DNA of 64,000 nucleotides, taken from the NCBI RefSeq assembly GCF_000020365.1, contig NC_012108.1, positions 2,480,001 to 2,544,000 of the forward strand. Direction: 5' to 3'. The notes under the pieces were generated by a model. That model had not been told where the DNA came from. It saw nothing but the letters and a program-made list of their open reading frames with translations, and made no database searches. Position 1 is the stretch's first letter. The number at the start of each line of letters is the position of its first letter. Below, in pieces: positions 44,961 to 54,312 of the stretch. The DNA comes from Desulforapulum autotrophicum HRM2. Its GTDB lineage: Bacteria > Desulfobacterota > Desulfobacteria > Desulfobacterales > Desulfobacteraceae. A program made the position numbers and the translations under genes.

Positions 44961-46169
44961 ATGGTTGCCTATTTATGGAAGGGGAAAAATCCTAAAAACA
45001 GGGTGGTCAAGGGGGAGATGGAGGCCGAGAACGTTGAACAGGTGCGGTCCAGCCTGATCCGTCGAAAAATTACCCCGGGCAAGATTAAACCCAAACCCAA
45101 GGATTTGTTTGAAAATATTTCATTTTTTCAGCCCAAGGTCAAAGAATCGGACGTCATTATTTTTTCAAGGCAGTTTTCCACCATGATTGATGCAGGTCTT
45201 CCCCTTCTCCAGTGCCTTGACATTCTCCACGCCCAGCAGGAGAATGTAACATTCAAGAAAATCCTGAAAAAAATTAAGGAGTCTGTAGAATCCGGAGAAA
45301 CCTTTGCCGATGCCCTGGCAAAATTTCCAGATATCTTTAACGAGCTTTTCACCAACATGGTTGCGGCAGGTGAGGCAGGCGGAATCCTTGATATCATTCT
45401 TAGACGCCTGTCCGCCTATATGGAAAAGATGGCAAAGTTGAAAAAGCAGGTTAAGGGTGCCATGACCTATCCTGCCATTACCCTTGCCGTTGCCGTTATT
45501 GTTGTGGGGATTATTCTGGTTTTTGTTATTCCGGTTTTTGCCGAGATGTTCGCAGATTTCGGCTCCACCCTGCCTGCCCCGACTCTTTTGGTGGTTTTTC
45601 TGAGTGAGTTTGTCATTAACAATATTTTATATATTATTGGCGCGTTTATCGTTGTAACCTTTATCACCCGGCGGGTCTATGCCTCAGAAAAGGGCCATAT
45701 TATCATGGATGATCTGGCCCTAAAGCTGCCTGTGTTTGGCATGCTGATTCGAAAGGTGGCGGTTGCTAAATTTACAAGGACCATGGGCACCATGATGTCA
45801 AGCGGTGTATCTATTCTGGAAGCTCTTGATATTGTGGGAAAAACAGCTGGAAATAAAACGGTTGAATTTGCCATCCATGACGTGAAACAGGGTATTTCAG
45901 AGGGGAGATCCATGGCAGATCCCCTTCTTGAAAGCGGGGTGTTCCCCTCCATGGTCTGCTCCATGATTGCCGTTGGCGAATCCACGGGTGCCCTTGATAA
46001 CATGCTCGGAAAAATAGCAGATTTTTACGATGATGAAGTGGATCAGGCCGTAAAAACCCTCACAGACATGATTGAACCTTTCATGCTGGTGTTTCTCGGG
46101 GTTGTCATTGGCGGGCTCGTGGTTGCCATGTATCTGCCCATATTTAAAATGGCGGCTGCCGTAGGATAA
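44961..46169 (+). CDS. pilC: Type IV pilus inner-membrane platform protein PilC
   Basis: A 402-residue PilC/GspF protein with two GspF domains (about 70-190 and 272-395), each preceded by or ending in long membrane segments (about 170-195, 215-245, 375-395). Diagnostic stretches are FSRQFSTMIDAGLPLLQCL and FTRTMGTMMSSGVSILEAL. VAAGEAGG and IAVGESTG are the paired loop motifs. It anchors the pilus assembly ATPases; closeness to pilS favours a pilus over type II secretion. The remaining pil genes are outside the window. Confidence 0.92.
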   Translation: MVAYLWKGKNPKNRVVKGEMEAENVEQVRSSLIRRKITPGKIKPKPKDLFENISFFQPKVKESDVIIFSRQFSTMIDAGLPLLQCLDILHAQQENVTFKKILKKIKESVESGETFADALAKFPDIFNELFTNMVAAGEAGGILDIILRRLSAYMEKMAKLKKQVKGAMTYPAITLAVAVIVVGIILVFVIPVFAEMFADFGSTLPAPTLLVVFLSEFVINNILYIIGAFIVVTFITRRVYASEKGHIIMDDLALKLPVFGMLIRKVAVAKFTRTMGTMMSSGVSILEALDIVGKTAGNKTVEFAIHDVKQGISEGRSMADPLLESGVFPSMVCSMIAVGESTGALDNMLGKIADFYDDEVDQAVKTLTDMIEPFMLVFLGVVIGGLVVAMYLPIFKMAAAVG

Positions 46170-46179
46170 TCTGAAAACA

Positions 46180-47493
46180 GTGAAAAATTTAACAGGGGCA
46201 GACACCGTTGATGCCGCAGACATGGAAAAAAGGCTTGGCTGGCTCATCGTTTTCAGGGTGTCATTCGCAACCATCCTGACCCTTTCAACCCTTGTTTATA
46301 GCGCAGGTGAGCATCTTTCCTCCACTGAACACCCCTTTGTGGTTCTTTATTCTATTTCTGCCCTCCTTGTCGTTCTTTCCCTTGGGTATGCTTTAGTTCT
46401 CAGGCGGGTGAGACGCAAGGTGATGTTTGCCTATGGGCAGATCCTCCTTGACAGTTTTTTTATAACGACACTTATTTTTGTTACGGGAAGTTCTGAAAGT
46501 ATTTTCACCTTTCTTTACCTTGTGGGCATCATTGGTGCGAGCATGTTGCTTCCCAGGGGGGGAAGCATGGTGATCGCTGCTTGTTCCAGCGTACAATATG
46601 CCGTTCTTGTCTTTTTTGAAAATCAGGGCATGCTCGGTTTTCTGGGCGGTCAGACCAGCGTTTCAATGATGGCCGACTGGCCCCAGATGGTTTATCGGGT
46701 CGTCATCATTGCATCTGCCTGTTTAGCCGTTGCCTTTTTGAGCGGTATTCTGGCGTTCCAGGCAAGGCGGGCCCACCGGGACCTCGGGGTGGTTGAACGG
46801 CACCTTAAACGGGTTGAGCGTATGGCCGCCATGGGTGAAATGGTTGCCGGTATGGCCCATGAGATCAAAAACCCCCTTGCCTCCATCTCCGGCTCCATTC
46901 AGCTTCTGGCTGAGAACACGGAACCGGGTTCACCCAACCTGCGGCTCATGCAGATTGTCCTCCGGGAAACCCAGCGACTGAGTGCCATTGTGACGGATTT
47001 TCTGTTGTTTGCAAAGCCAAAGAGCGGTACGGTCAAGGAAATGCGGTTGGATCTTGCCATTGGCGAAGTCGTGTCCCTTTTTCGGCTGGACCCAATCTGT
47101 GTCGGCCGCATTGAGGTCAACCTTAAGCTTGATTCTCCCGTTTGGATTGCCATGGACCCCGGCCATTTAAAGCAGGTGCTGTGGAATCTTTTAAAAAATG
47201 GTGCTGAAGCCATCGAAAAAACAGGCACCCTCACGATCCGGATGGCGGTTACCCGGACGGATCGAATTCATCTTACCATATCCGACACGGGATGCGGCAT
47301 TAAAGAGACAGATCAGGAGACCGTGTTTGATCCGTTCTTTACCACCAAACCCTCGGGTTCCGGTCTTGGGCTTTCCATTGTCCACAGGATCATCGACAGT
47401 TACCAGGGAGTTATTGACCTTGAAACCAGTCCGGGCAAGGGAACAACATTTACCCTTATTCTCATGGGTTCCTCCCAGAAGTCTTCTGTATAA
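46180..47493 (+). CDS. pilS: PilS-like membrane sensor histidine kinase
   Basis: A 437-residue kinase with about six N-terminal membrane segments (about 22-200), then an H-box AGMAHEIKNPLASISGS, N-box QVLWNLLKNGAEAI, DTGCGI and GSGLGLSI. Multi-helix sensor plus placement after pilC fits PilS, the kinase that with PilR and sigma-54 controls pilin transcription. No pilR gene follows, which is unusual. The start is a GTG at 46180; ATG 46222 (MEKRLGW) is an alternative. Confidence 0.82.
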   Translation: MKNLTGADTVDAADMEKRLGWLIVFRVSFATILTLSTLVYSAGEHLSSTEHPFVVLYSISALLVVLSLGYALVLRRVRRKVMFAYGQILLDSFFITTLIFVTGSSESIFTFLYLVGIIGASMLLPRGGSMVIAACSSVQYAVLVFFENQGMLGFLGGQTSVSMMADWPQMVYRVVIIASACLAVAFLSGILAFQARRAHRDLGVVERHLKRVERMAAMGEMVAGMAHEIKNPLASISGSIQLLAENTEPGSPNLRLMQIVLRETQRLSAIVTDFLLFAKPKSGTVKEMRLDLAIGEVVSLFRLDPICVGRIEVNLKLDSPVWIAMDPGHLKQVLWNLLKNGAEAIEKTGTLTIRMAVTRTDRIHLTISDTGCGIKETDQETVFDPFFTTKPSGSGLGLSIVHRIIDSYQGVIDLETSPGKGTTFTLILMGSSQKSSV

Positions 47494-48131
47494 CACATTC
47501 GAACTTTACTCCCTTTGTTGACCAAAAATTTGTAAACTAAATACCTTGGCATATATCAATAGAAACTAACAATTTGCTTCTGCCTGAGGGCTCATATATG
47601 CATAATGTCACAAGGCCTTTGTTTGCAGGCCTTTTACGCTGAAGGGCTGATAATAATTTTAGATTTTGATTTTACCGGAGATTCCCATGCATCCTGTTTT
47701 TGGAAGATACTGACAGACCATAAAAAATGCTGCCCGTTTGTGGCGGGTGCTCACCGTCCAGGGATTGTGAGGATGATCAGGGATTGTTGTAAAATGTTTC
47801 CTCGTTAAAAGTTATTCTTTGGCCCTTCTCTGCCTTGGATTGAACAATACAATCAAAAAAAAATGCAGATGAGATCGAACCATGTTGGATCAATTAAAAA
47901 TTTCATACGCCCCAAATGGATTCAAGGACAAGGTCGGGGAATTAATACCCCAGGGGGGATTACACAGTTCACCTATGGACTATTATCTGTCTGAGTCTTG
48001 GTATCCTGGGAGAAAATGAAAGAACCTATCTCGGGCCTGACCTTGCGGAATATGGTTTGTAAGCGAAACGCCTGGAGCGAGGTATGGCTTTCGTCCACAA
48101 CAAGTTTAAACAACGGCATCAAGGAGGTGCT
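47494..48131. other. Long leader region upstream of the hydrogenase genes
   Basis: A 638-base stretch without a gene I can support. It holds a hairpin (47612-47635), short unrecognised frames at 47605-47808 and 47883-48020 with no ribosome-binding site or family resemblance, and at 48070-48110 a GGAGCGAGGTAT block and TCCACAAC block shared with the dispersed hairpin repeat. I see no convincing sigma-70 or sigma-54 promoter for hynB. Confidence 0.5.
47612..47635 (+). terminator. Probable terminator of pilC-pilS
   Basis: AAGGCCT (47612-47618) pairs with AGGCCTT (47627-47633) across an 8-base loop and is followed by a short T-run. It lies about 120 bases past the pilS stop. Confidence 0.45.
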
Positions 48132-49076
48132 ATGAAAGAAACTGAGGAAAAAAGTTTTTATGAACGACTGGAAGGAAAAGGGGTATCACGAAGGGATTTT
48201 CTCAAGTATTGCACCGTGATGACAGCCTCCATGGGGCTGTCGGCATCCTGTGTGGGACAGGTGGCAAGTTCTATTGAAAAAGCAGCCTCAGGGACGAGAC
48301 CTTCGGTTGTATGGCTTCATTTTGGTGAATGTACGGGTTGCTCTGAGGCATTTTTACGTACGCCCAATGTCGGAGCCATCATCCTTGAGACCATTTCGGT
48401 TGAATACCATGAAACCATTATGGCAGCCTCGGGTCATCAGGCGGAAAAATCACTGGAACAGGCGATCAAGACCCACAAGGGAAAATTTATCTGTGTTGTG
48501 GAAGGTTCCATTGCTACAGCCTATAACGGCGCCTATGGCAAGGTGGGGGGAAGGACCTTTCTTGAGATTGCAAATGATGTGATTCCCAAGGCTGCTGTAA
48601 CCATTGCCCTTGGTACCTGCGCAGCCTATGGAGGCATTCCTTCTGCTGCTCCCAATCCCGGCGGTTACAAGGGGGTAAAGGATGCCATTGGTGTTGCCAC
48701 CATCAATATCTCGGGATGTCCCCCAAATCCTCTGAATCTTTTGTCAACCATTGTTAAATATCTAAACAAGGAAACCATCGAGCTTGACGAATTGGGCAGG
48801 CCTTTGTTTGCCTATGCCGAGACTGTCCACGATCGTTGCCCCAGGTTAAAACATTTTGAAAATGATGAGTTTGTGGAAGAATTTGGTTCTAAAGAGGCAG
48901 AACTTGGCTATTGTCTCTACCATATGGGGTGTAAAGGCCCTGAAACCTATAATAATTGTCCCACTGCTAAGTTTAACGATGGAACAAGCTTCCCCATTCA
49001 GGCGGGCCACCCCTGCATCGGGTGCAGTGAACCAGATTTCTGGGATACAATGACTCCATTTTATGAGGAATATTAA
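48132..49076 (+). CDS. hynB: [NiFe] hydrogenase small subunit, Tat-exported
   Basis: A 314-residue small subunit. ATG 48132 follows an excellent AAGGAGG; the open frame from 48084 has no such site. The Tat motif SRRDFLKY (about residues 19-26) marks export of the folded dimer. Cluster ligands appear in order: GECTGCSEA (proximal), GTCAAYGG, ISGCPPNP, then HDRCPR, CLYHMGCKGPETYNNCP and HPCIGCSEPDFWD. Hydrogenase oxidation of periplasmic H2 feeds sulfate reduction. The large subunit follows after 3 bases. Naming follows the Desulfovibrio hyn convention. Confidence 0.95.
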   Translation: MKETEEKSFYERLEGKGVSRRDFLKYCTVMTASMGLSASCVGQVASSIEKAASGTRPSVVWLHFGECTGCSEAFLRTPNVGAIILETISVEYHETIMAASGHQAEKSLEQAIKTHKGKFICVVEGSIATAYNGAYGKVGGRTFLEIANDVIPKAAVTIALGTCAAYGGIPSAAPNPGGYKGVKDAIGVATINISGCPPNPLNLLSTIVKYLNKETIELDELGRPLFAYAETVHDRCPRLKHFENDEFVEEFGSKEAELGYCLYHMGCKGPETYNNCPTAKFNDGTSFPIQAGHPCIGCSEPDFWDTMTPFYEEY

Positions 49077-49079
49077 TCC

Positions 49080-50717
49080 ATGGGCAAACGAATAATGATC
49101 GATCCTATTACAAGGATTGAAGGACATTTACGAATAGAAGTTGAAATTGAGAATAACCGAGTAAAGGATGCCTGGTGCTCGGGCCAGATGTTTCGTGGAA
49201 TCGAAATGATGTTAAAGGGCAGGGACCCCAGGGATGCCCATCATTTTGTCCAACGATCCTGTGGTGTCTGTACCTATGTCCATGCCCTTTCGTCTGTCCG
49301 GGCTGTGGAAGATGCCTGCAATATAGCCATTCCAGACAACGCCCGTATCATCAGAAATCTCATCCACGCAGCCCAGTTTCAGCACGATCATATTGTTCAT
49401 TTTTATCATCTCCATGCCCTGGACTGGGTGGATATTGTGGATGCCTTGAAGGCCGATCCGGTAAAAACGGCAAAACTTTCGGCCAACGTGAGTGGAAGGC
49501 CGGAATCTTCCGAATATTTTAAAACCATCCAGGATAAATTAAAGACATTTGTGTCAAGCGGTCAGTTAGGGCCGTTTAACAATGGTTATTGGGGGCATTC
49601 CGCCTATGCCTTGCCTGCTGAAGCCAATCTCATGGCTGCGGCCCATTACATTGAGGCCCTGAAACTCCAGGCCAAGGCTGCCAGAATGCATGCCGTGTTT
49701 GGTGGTAAAAATCCCCATCCCCAGTTCCTCGTGGTGGGTGGAGTCACCTCGGTCAGGGATCTCAACATAGACAGGATCAAGGAATTTGAAGATATCTGGA
49801 AGGAAACCAAGGCATTTGTGGATGAGGTTTATATTCCAGATCTCATGGCCATTGCATCTTTTTATAAGAACTGGGGAGCTATTGGTGGTAATAATGAGGC
49901 CTTTCTCGTCTATGGTGATTTTGCTGAAAACAGCTCAGAAAGTCGCCTCCTCATGCCTCCCGGATTTATCAGAAAGGGCCTTGGTGTGGAAAAGCTGGAT
50001 GTTGAGCTTATCACAGAGGACGTTACCCGTGCCTGGTATGAAAACAGTACTCCAAGCCATCCCTATGCCGGAAAGACAGAACCCATCAAGGGAGAAGTAG
50101 CATATAATACGGATGACAAATACTCCTGGATCAAAGCACCCCGTTATGACGGGCTTGCACCTGAAGTCGGTCCCCTGGCCAGGATTCTTGTTGCCTACGG
50201 TAAGGGGGATGCCACGGCAAAGAATCTGGTGGATCAAACCCTTAAAAAACTGGGTGTGGGTTCAGACGCCCTTTTTTCAACCCTTGGAAGGACGGCGGCC
50301 AGGGGCCTTGAAACAGTTATAATAGGCGATGCCATGGGCAACTGGCTGAATGAACTCAGGAGCAACATTGCAAAGGGTGATAAAAAGACTTATCAATCCT
50401 GGACCATGCCGGACAAGGCAAAGGGGTTTGGCTTGAATGATGTGCCAAGGGGAGCCCTTGGCCACTGGATCGAAATTGAGGACGGTAAAATTAAGAATTA
50501 CCAGTATGTGGTTCCCTCCACCTGGAATTTTGGACCTGCCGACGCCCATGGTAACAAGGGGCCGGTGGAGCGTTCCCTCATTGGGACACCCATAGCAGAT
50601 CCAAAGAAGCCCCTTGAGGTGCTCAGGACGGTTCATTCCTATGATCCCTGCCTTGCCTGTGCTGTTCATGTGATCGATCCCCATACCAATGAAATTTACA
50701 AGGTCAGGGTTGTTTAA
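49080..50717 (+). CDS. hynA: [NiFe] hydrogenase large subunit
   Basis: A 545-residue large subunit. The nickel-iron centre ligands are Cys61 and Cys64 (QRSCGVCTYVHA) and Cys524 and Cys527 (DPCLACAVH). The 15 residues after His530 form the tail removed by the maturation protease encoded downstream. All ligands are cysteine; the frame contains no UGA, so this is not a [NiFeSe] enzyme. It partners HynB in the periplasm. A perfect hairpin separates it from the protease gene. Confidence 0.96.
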   Translation: MGKRIMIDPITRIEGHLRIEVEIENNRVKDAWCSGQMFRGIEMMLKGRDPRDAHHFVQRSCGVCTYVHALSSVRAVEDACNIAIPDNARIIRNLIHAAQFQHDHIVHFYHLHALDWVDIVDALKADPVKTAKLSANVSGRPESSEYFKTIQDKLKTFVSSGQLGPFNNGYWGHSAYALPAEANLMAAAHYIEALKLQAKAARMHAVFGGKNPHPQFLVVGGVTSVRDLNIDRIKEFEDIWKETKAFVDEVYIPDLMAIASFYKNWGAIGGNNEAFLVYGDFAENSSESRLLMPPGFIRKGLGVEKLDVELITEDVTRAWYENSTPSHPYAGKTEPIKGEVAYNTDDKYSWIKAPRYDGLAPEVGPLARILVAYGKGDATAKNLVDQTLKKLGVGSDALFSTLGRTAARGLETVIIGDAMGNWLNELRSNIAKGDKKTYQSWTMPDKAKGFGLNDVPRGALGHWIEIEDGKIKNYQYVVPSTWNFGPADAHGNKGPVERSLIGTPIADPKKPLEVLRTVHSYDPCLACAVHVIDPHTNEIYKVRVV

Positions 50718-50742
50718 TCCCTGTCCTCTATTTGAGAAGGTC

Positions 50743-50776
50743 TTTTTCTACCCCCTGTGAAAAGGGGGTAGAAAAA
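50743..50776 (+). terminator. Intercistronic hairpin between hynA and the protease gene
   Basis: TTTTTCTACCCCCT (50743-50756) pairs perfectly with 50763-50776 across a 6-base loop. There is no T-run after it on the plus strand, but the 14-bp stem could cause partial termination or protect the structural-gene mRNA, lowering protease relative to enzyme. Confidence 0.55.
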
Positions 50777-50807
50777 TTAGAATTAAAATAGATCAAGGAG
50801 AACTGGC

Positions 50808-51317
50808 ATGACATCTGAAATTCTCATTCTCGGCGTTGGCAACATCCTTTTTTCCGATGACGGACTCGGCATCCGGGTGGTGGAAAAACTGCTTGAAAAC
50901 TATCAATTTCCGGACCAGGTTTCCGTGGTTGACGGCGGCGTTTTAGGGATTAATCTCCTTGGCGTTATTTCCCATGCACACCATCTCATTGTGGTGGACA
51001 CTATTTTAAACAAGGGAAAACCCGGGGACCTCCATCGCCTTGCAGGTGCGGACATCCCCAACCGGATTCTTGCCAAAAACTCCCTGCACCAGGTGGACCT
51101 TCTGGAGGCACTTACCCTTTGTCAATTTCTGGATCATGTGCCCCAAACGGTTATTGTGGGGGCGGAACCCATGGATATAGAAACCCTTAGTGCAGAGTTG
51201 ACATCGACCCTTGCCGCCCAGGTGGAAAATGTCGTTCTAATGGTCCTCAAAGAGCTTGAAGTCCTTGGTGTGCCCTGGAAAGAAAAAAAAATCAGTAATG
51301 GTTGTCATCATACATGA
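50808..51317 (+). CDS. hynC: Hydrogenase maturation protease (HyaD/HybD/HynC family)
   Basis: A 169-residue endopeptidase. Metal-binding positions are Glu/Asp in GVGNILFSDDGLGIRVVE (Asp near 17), Asp in VVDGGVLG and His in LHQVDLLEAL (about residue 95). It cleaves the C-terminal tail of the large subunit after nickel insertion. AAGGAG lies eight bases before the ATG. It is the third gene of the hydrogenase set. No other hyp genes are in the window. Confidence 0.92.
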   Translation: MTSEILILGVGNILFSDDGLGIRVVEKLLENYQFPDQVSVVDGGVLGINLLGVISHAHHLIVVDTILNKGKPGDLHRLAGADIPNRILAKNSLHQVDLLEALTLCQFLDHVPQTVIVGAEPMDIETLSAELTSTLAAQVENVVLMVLKELEVLGVPWKEKKISNGCHHT

Positions 51318-51529
51318 AAGTTCCAGGAAGAAGCCCCACCTCCACGCAGTGGCTCCCAGGTTGCTGTCAATTTTCTTTGCCTGTTTGAGGTCCCACCGTT
51401 TTTTTCGGCTCAAAAGGCCCATCTCCCGGTCTCACAGCAATAGGTAATAACATCCCCATCTGACATGGATAAAACGCCTGTGCCTCATTTATTATAGGCG
51501 TTTGACATTATTTTATTGCCAACAAAATC

Positions 51530-51557
51530 TTGACACTCTGCCATGGAATAGGATAGT
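51530..51557 (+). promoter_or_regulatory. Candidate lysS promoter
   Basis: TTGACA (51530-51535), 16 bases, GATAGT (51552-51557), 50 bases before the lysS ATG. The -35 box is perfect and the -10 box matches four of six positions. Confidence 0.5.
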
Positions 51558-51606
51558 TTAGTGAATTTTATTGATCATTAACCCAAATATAAAAGACAGT
51601 GAACGT

Positions 51607-53085
51607 ATGGATGAATCAAACGCACTATTGACGGCAAGACAAGAGAAGCTAAAGGAGATCCGGGATACCGGTATCCCTCTCTATCCCAATGACTTTAAGG
51701 TTTCCCACACCGTGGAAGCGTTGCAAAACGTCATTGCTGAAAATCCCGAAGGGCTTGGGGAGAATGGACCTGTGTTTTCGGTCGCAGGAAGGATGATGGC
51801 GGTCAACAAGTTTGGAAAGTCGTCGTTTATCCGTTTCAAGGACAGGACTGGCCAGATTCAGGCCTATCTTCAGAAAAACAGGGTCGGTGATGGGGTTTAC
51901 GATCTGTTTAAAAAACTTGATATCGGCGATTTTGTCGGAATTACCGGCTCACTGTTCCAGACAAGAACCGGCGAGTGGACCCTTTTGGCTGAAAACTTTC
52001 GGCTTCTGTCCAAATCCATGCGGCCCCTGCCTGAAAAATTCCACGGCATCAAGGATCCGGAAAAAAGATACCGCCAGCGTTACCTTGACCTTATCATGAA
52101 CAAGGAGGCAAGGGCTATTTTTACCCGGCGCAGTAAAACCATACGCCTGATGCGGACTTTTTTTGAACAAAGGGATTTCATGGAGGTTGAAACACCCATG
52201 ATGCAGCCCGTTGCCGGAGGTGCTGAAGCGACTCCTTTCAAGACCTGGCACAACGCCCTTGGCATGGAGCTATTTTTGCGGATTGCTCCGGAACTTTACC
52301 TGAAGCGGCTGGTTGTGGGTGGATTTGAACGGGTATTTGAGATCAACCGTAATTTCAGGAATGAAGGCGTGTCTACCCGGCACAATCCTGAGTTTACCAT
52401 GGTTGAGTTTTACCAGGCCTACGCCACCTATGAAGACCTCATGGACATGACCGAGGTAATGTTCAGGCACTTAGCGCTTGAAGTGACAGGATCTGAAACC
52501 ATCCAGTATCAGGGAGACTCCATTGATTTTTCAAAATCCTGGGAGCGTCTTCCCATGATGGAATCCCTGGTCAAGATCGGCGGCGTTGACCCGGCCATCC
52601 TTGAAGACAGGACGGCCCTTCGTGCCTTTGCAGAAAAGAACAGCATTAATATGACCGACCAGGATCACCACGGAAAGATACTCACCAAGCTTTTTGATCT
52701 GCTGGTGGAACCAAAGCTGATTCAGCCGACCTTTATCACGGGATATCCCGTGGAAGTGTCGCCCCTTTCCAGAAAAAGTGAGGCAAACCAAGAGCTTACA
52801 GATCGGTTTGAGCTGTTCATTGCGGGCCGGGAGATTGCCAACGGATTCTCTGAGATCAATGATCCGGTTGACCAGCATGAACGTTTCCTTGGTCAGGCAG
52901 CCAAACGAAGTAAAGGCGATGTGGAGGCCCATGTCATGGATACCGACTATGTGGAGGCTCTGGAGTACGGCATGCCGCCCACGGCCGGTGAAGGTATTGG
53001 CATTGACCGACTTATAATGCTTTTAACAGATTCTGCCTCCATTCGAGAGGTGATTCTGTTTCCCCACATGAAAAATATTGTCTGA
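51607..53085 (+). CDS. lysS: Lysine-tRNA ligase, class II
   Basis: A 492-residue class II synthetase. An N-terminal OB-fold (VAGRMMAVNKFGKSSFIRFKD) precedes the catalytic core with motif 2 (FEINRNFRNEGVSTRHNPEFT) and motif 3 (GMPPTAGEGIGIDRLIMLL). It charges tRNA-Lys. ATG 51607 (MDESNALLTARQEKL) is the normal start; the open frame to a TTG at 51571 adds 12 residues without a ribosome-binding site. The lolC/E gene follows after 3 bases. Confidence 0.95.
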   Translation: MDESNALLTARQEKLKEIRDTGIPLYPNDFKVSHTVEALQNVIAENPEGLGENGPVFSVAGRMMAVNKFGKSSFIRFKDRTGQIQAYLQKNRVGDGVYDLFKKLDIGDFVGITGSLFQTRTGEWTLLAENFRLLSKSMRPLPEKFHGIKDPEKRYRQRYLDLIMNKEARAIFTRRSKTIRLMRTFFEQRDFMEVETPMMQPVAGGAEATPFKTWHNALGMELFLRIAPELYLKRLVVGGFERVFEINRNFRNEGVSTRHNPEFTMVEFYQAYATYEDLMDMTEVMFRHLALEVTGSETIQYQGDSIDFSKSWERLPMMESLVKIGGVDPAILEDRTALRAFAEKNSINMTDQDHHGKILTKLFDLLVEPKLIQPTFITGYPVEVSPLSRKSEANQELTDRFELFIAGREIANGFSEINDPVDQHERFLGQAAKRSKGDVEAHVMDTDYVEALEYGMPPTAGEGIGIDRLIMLLTDSASIREVILFPHMKNIV

Positions 53086-53088
53086 TCA

Positions 53089-54312
53089 ATGCCCCTTGAA
53101 TTTTTCATAGCGGCCCGATATCTCAGGGCAAAGCAGCGGGAGGGGTTTATCTCTTTGATTACCCTTCTTTCGGTTGCAGGTGTGACTGTTGGCGTCATGG
53201 CCCTTGTGATTGTCATTGCCGTGATGAGCGGTGCAGAATCTGAATTCCGTCGGCGGATTCTGGGTGTGGAACCCCACGTGCTCGTGATGAACCATTCGGG
53301 AACGGCCTATGATGTGAACAGCACCATCAAAAGGGCCATGGACGTTCCCGGTGTTGCCGACGTATCCCCCATGGTGTTTGCCCAGACCATGATCCGAACG
53401 AGTCATTCGCTTTCAGGCGCAGTTGTTCGGGGGGTGGACCCAGCCGTTTCCTTAAGTCTGGTCAAGGGGTTTACCCCGGAAGAACTTGATCGCTGCCTTG
53501 CCCGGGACGGAAATGGCGTTGTTTTGCCTGGAATTATTCTTGGCAAGGAACTTGCCAAGAACCTTGCCATTTCGGTGGGAGATAAAATTGTTCTTATTTC
53601 TCCTGGTGGCATGATCTCACCGGTGGGGCATGTCCCGGCTTTGAAGCGGTTCCGGGTGACCGGCATCTTTGAATCAGGTATGTACGAGTATGACAGTTCC
53701 CTTGCCTATGTTCACCTCATTGAAGCCCAGAAACTCATGGGTATGGGGGACAGGATTTCGGCCCTTGGCGTATGGGTCAAAGACCTTTTCAAGGCAGACA
53801 AAGTCAAGACCGCCCTTGTGGCGGCATTAGATTATCCCTTTTATGGCCGGGACTGGATGGAAATCAACAAGAGCCTGTTCGCAGCCCTGAAGCTTGAAAA
53901 AACCGCCATGTTCGTGATCCTGACCCTGATTGTGCTGGTTGCCGCCTTTAATATTGCCTCGGCCCTGATCATGATGGTGATGGAAAAAACCCGGGACATT
54001 GCGGTGTTAAAGGCCATGGGTGCCACCGATGCCCTGGTTCGAAAGGTGTTTATGGTCCAGGGAATGGTCGTTGGCATGTTCGGCACTTTTTTGGGAACGG
54101 TTTCAGGGGTTGGCGTCTGCCTGTTGCTTGAACGGTATAAATTCATTGAACTTCCCCCTGCCTATCCTTTTTCAACCATCCCGGTGCAGCTTGAATCCAT
54201 GGACGTTCTCTTCATTGTCCTGTCTGCCATTGCCATCTGTTTTGTTTCAACGATCTATCCGGCCCACAAGGCATCCAGAATGAATCCAGTGGAGGCCCTT
54301 CGCTATGGTTAG
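53089..54312 (+). CDS. lolC: Lipoprotein-releasing permease LolC/LolE
   Basis: A 407-residue MacB/FtsX-type permease: membrane segment about 22-48 (ITLLSVAGVTVGVMALVIVI), a large periplasmic domain (about 50-270), and three C-terminal segments (about 275-300, 320-345, 365-390). It extracts lipoproteins from the inner membrane with LolD and LolA. One gene serves here where E. coli has lolC and lolE, as in many bacteria with LolF-like homodimers. The stop overlaps the lolD start by eight bases. Confidence 0.9.
   Translation: MPLEFFIAARYLRAKQREGFISLITLLSVAGVTVGVMALVIVIAVMSGAESEFRRRILGVEPHVLVMNHSGTAYDVNSTIKRAMDVPGVADVSPMVFAQTMIRTSHSLSGAVVRGVDPAVSLSLVKGFTPEELDRCLARDGNGVVLPGIILGKELAKNLAISVGDKIVLISPGGMISPVGHVPALKRFRVTGIFESGMYEYDSSLAYVHLIEAQKLMGMGDRISALGVWVKDLFKADKVKTALVAALDYPFYGRDWMEINKSLFAALKLEKTAMFVILTLIVLVAAFNIASALIMMVMEKTRDIAVLKAMGATDALVRKVFMVQGMVVGMFGTFLGTVSGVGVCLLLERYKFIELPPAYPFSTIPVQLESMDVLFIVLSAIAICFVSTIYPAHKASRMNPVEALRYG

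Noticed and set aside
47605-47808. 67-codon frame after pilS
   Set aside because: No ribosome-binding site, no recognisable family, and its start lies on a terminator-like hairpin.
47883-48020. 45-codon frame MLDQLKISYAPNGF...
   Set aside because: No ribosome-binding site or recognised relative; kept only as a note in the leader region.
49080-50717. [NiFeSe] hydrogenase
   Set aside because: All four metal-binding positions are cysteine codons and there is no in-frame UGA.
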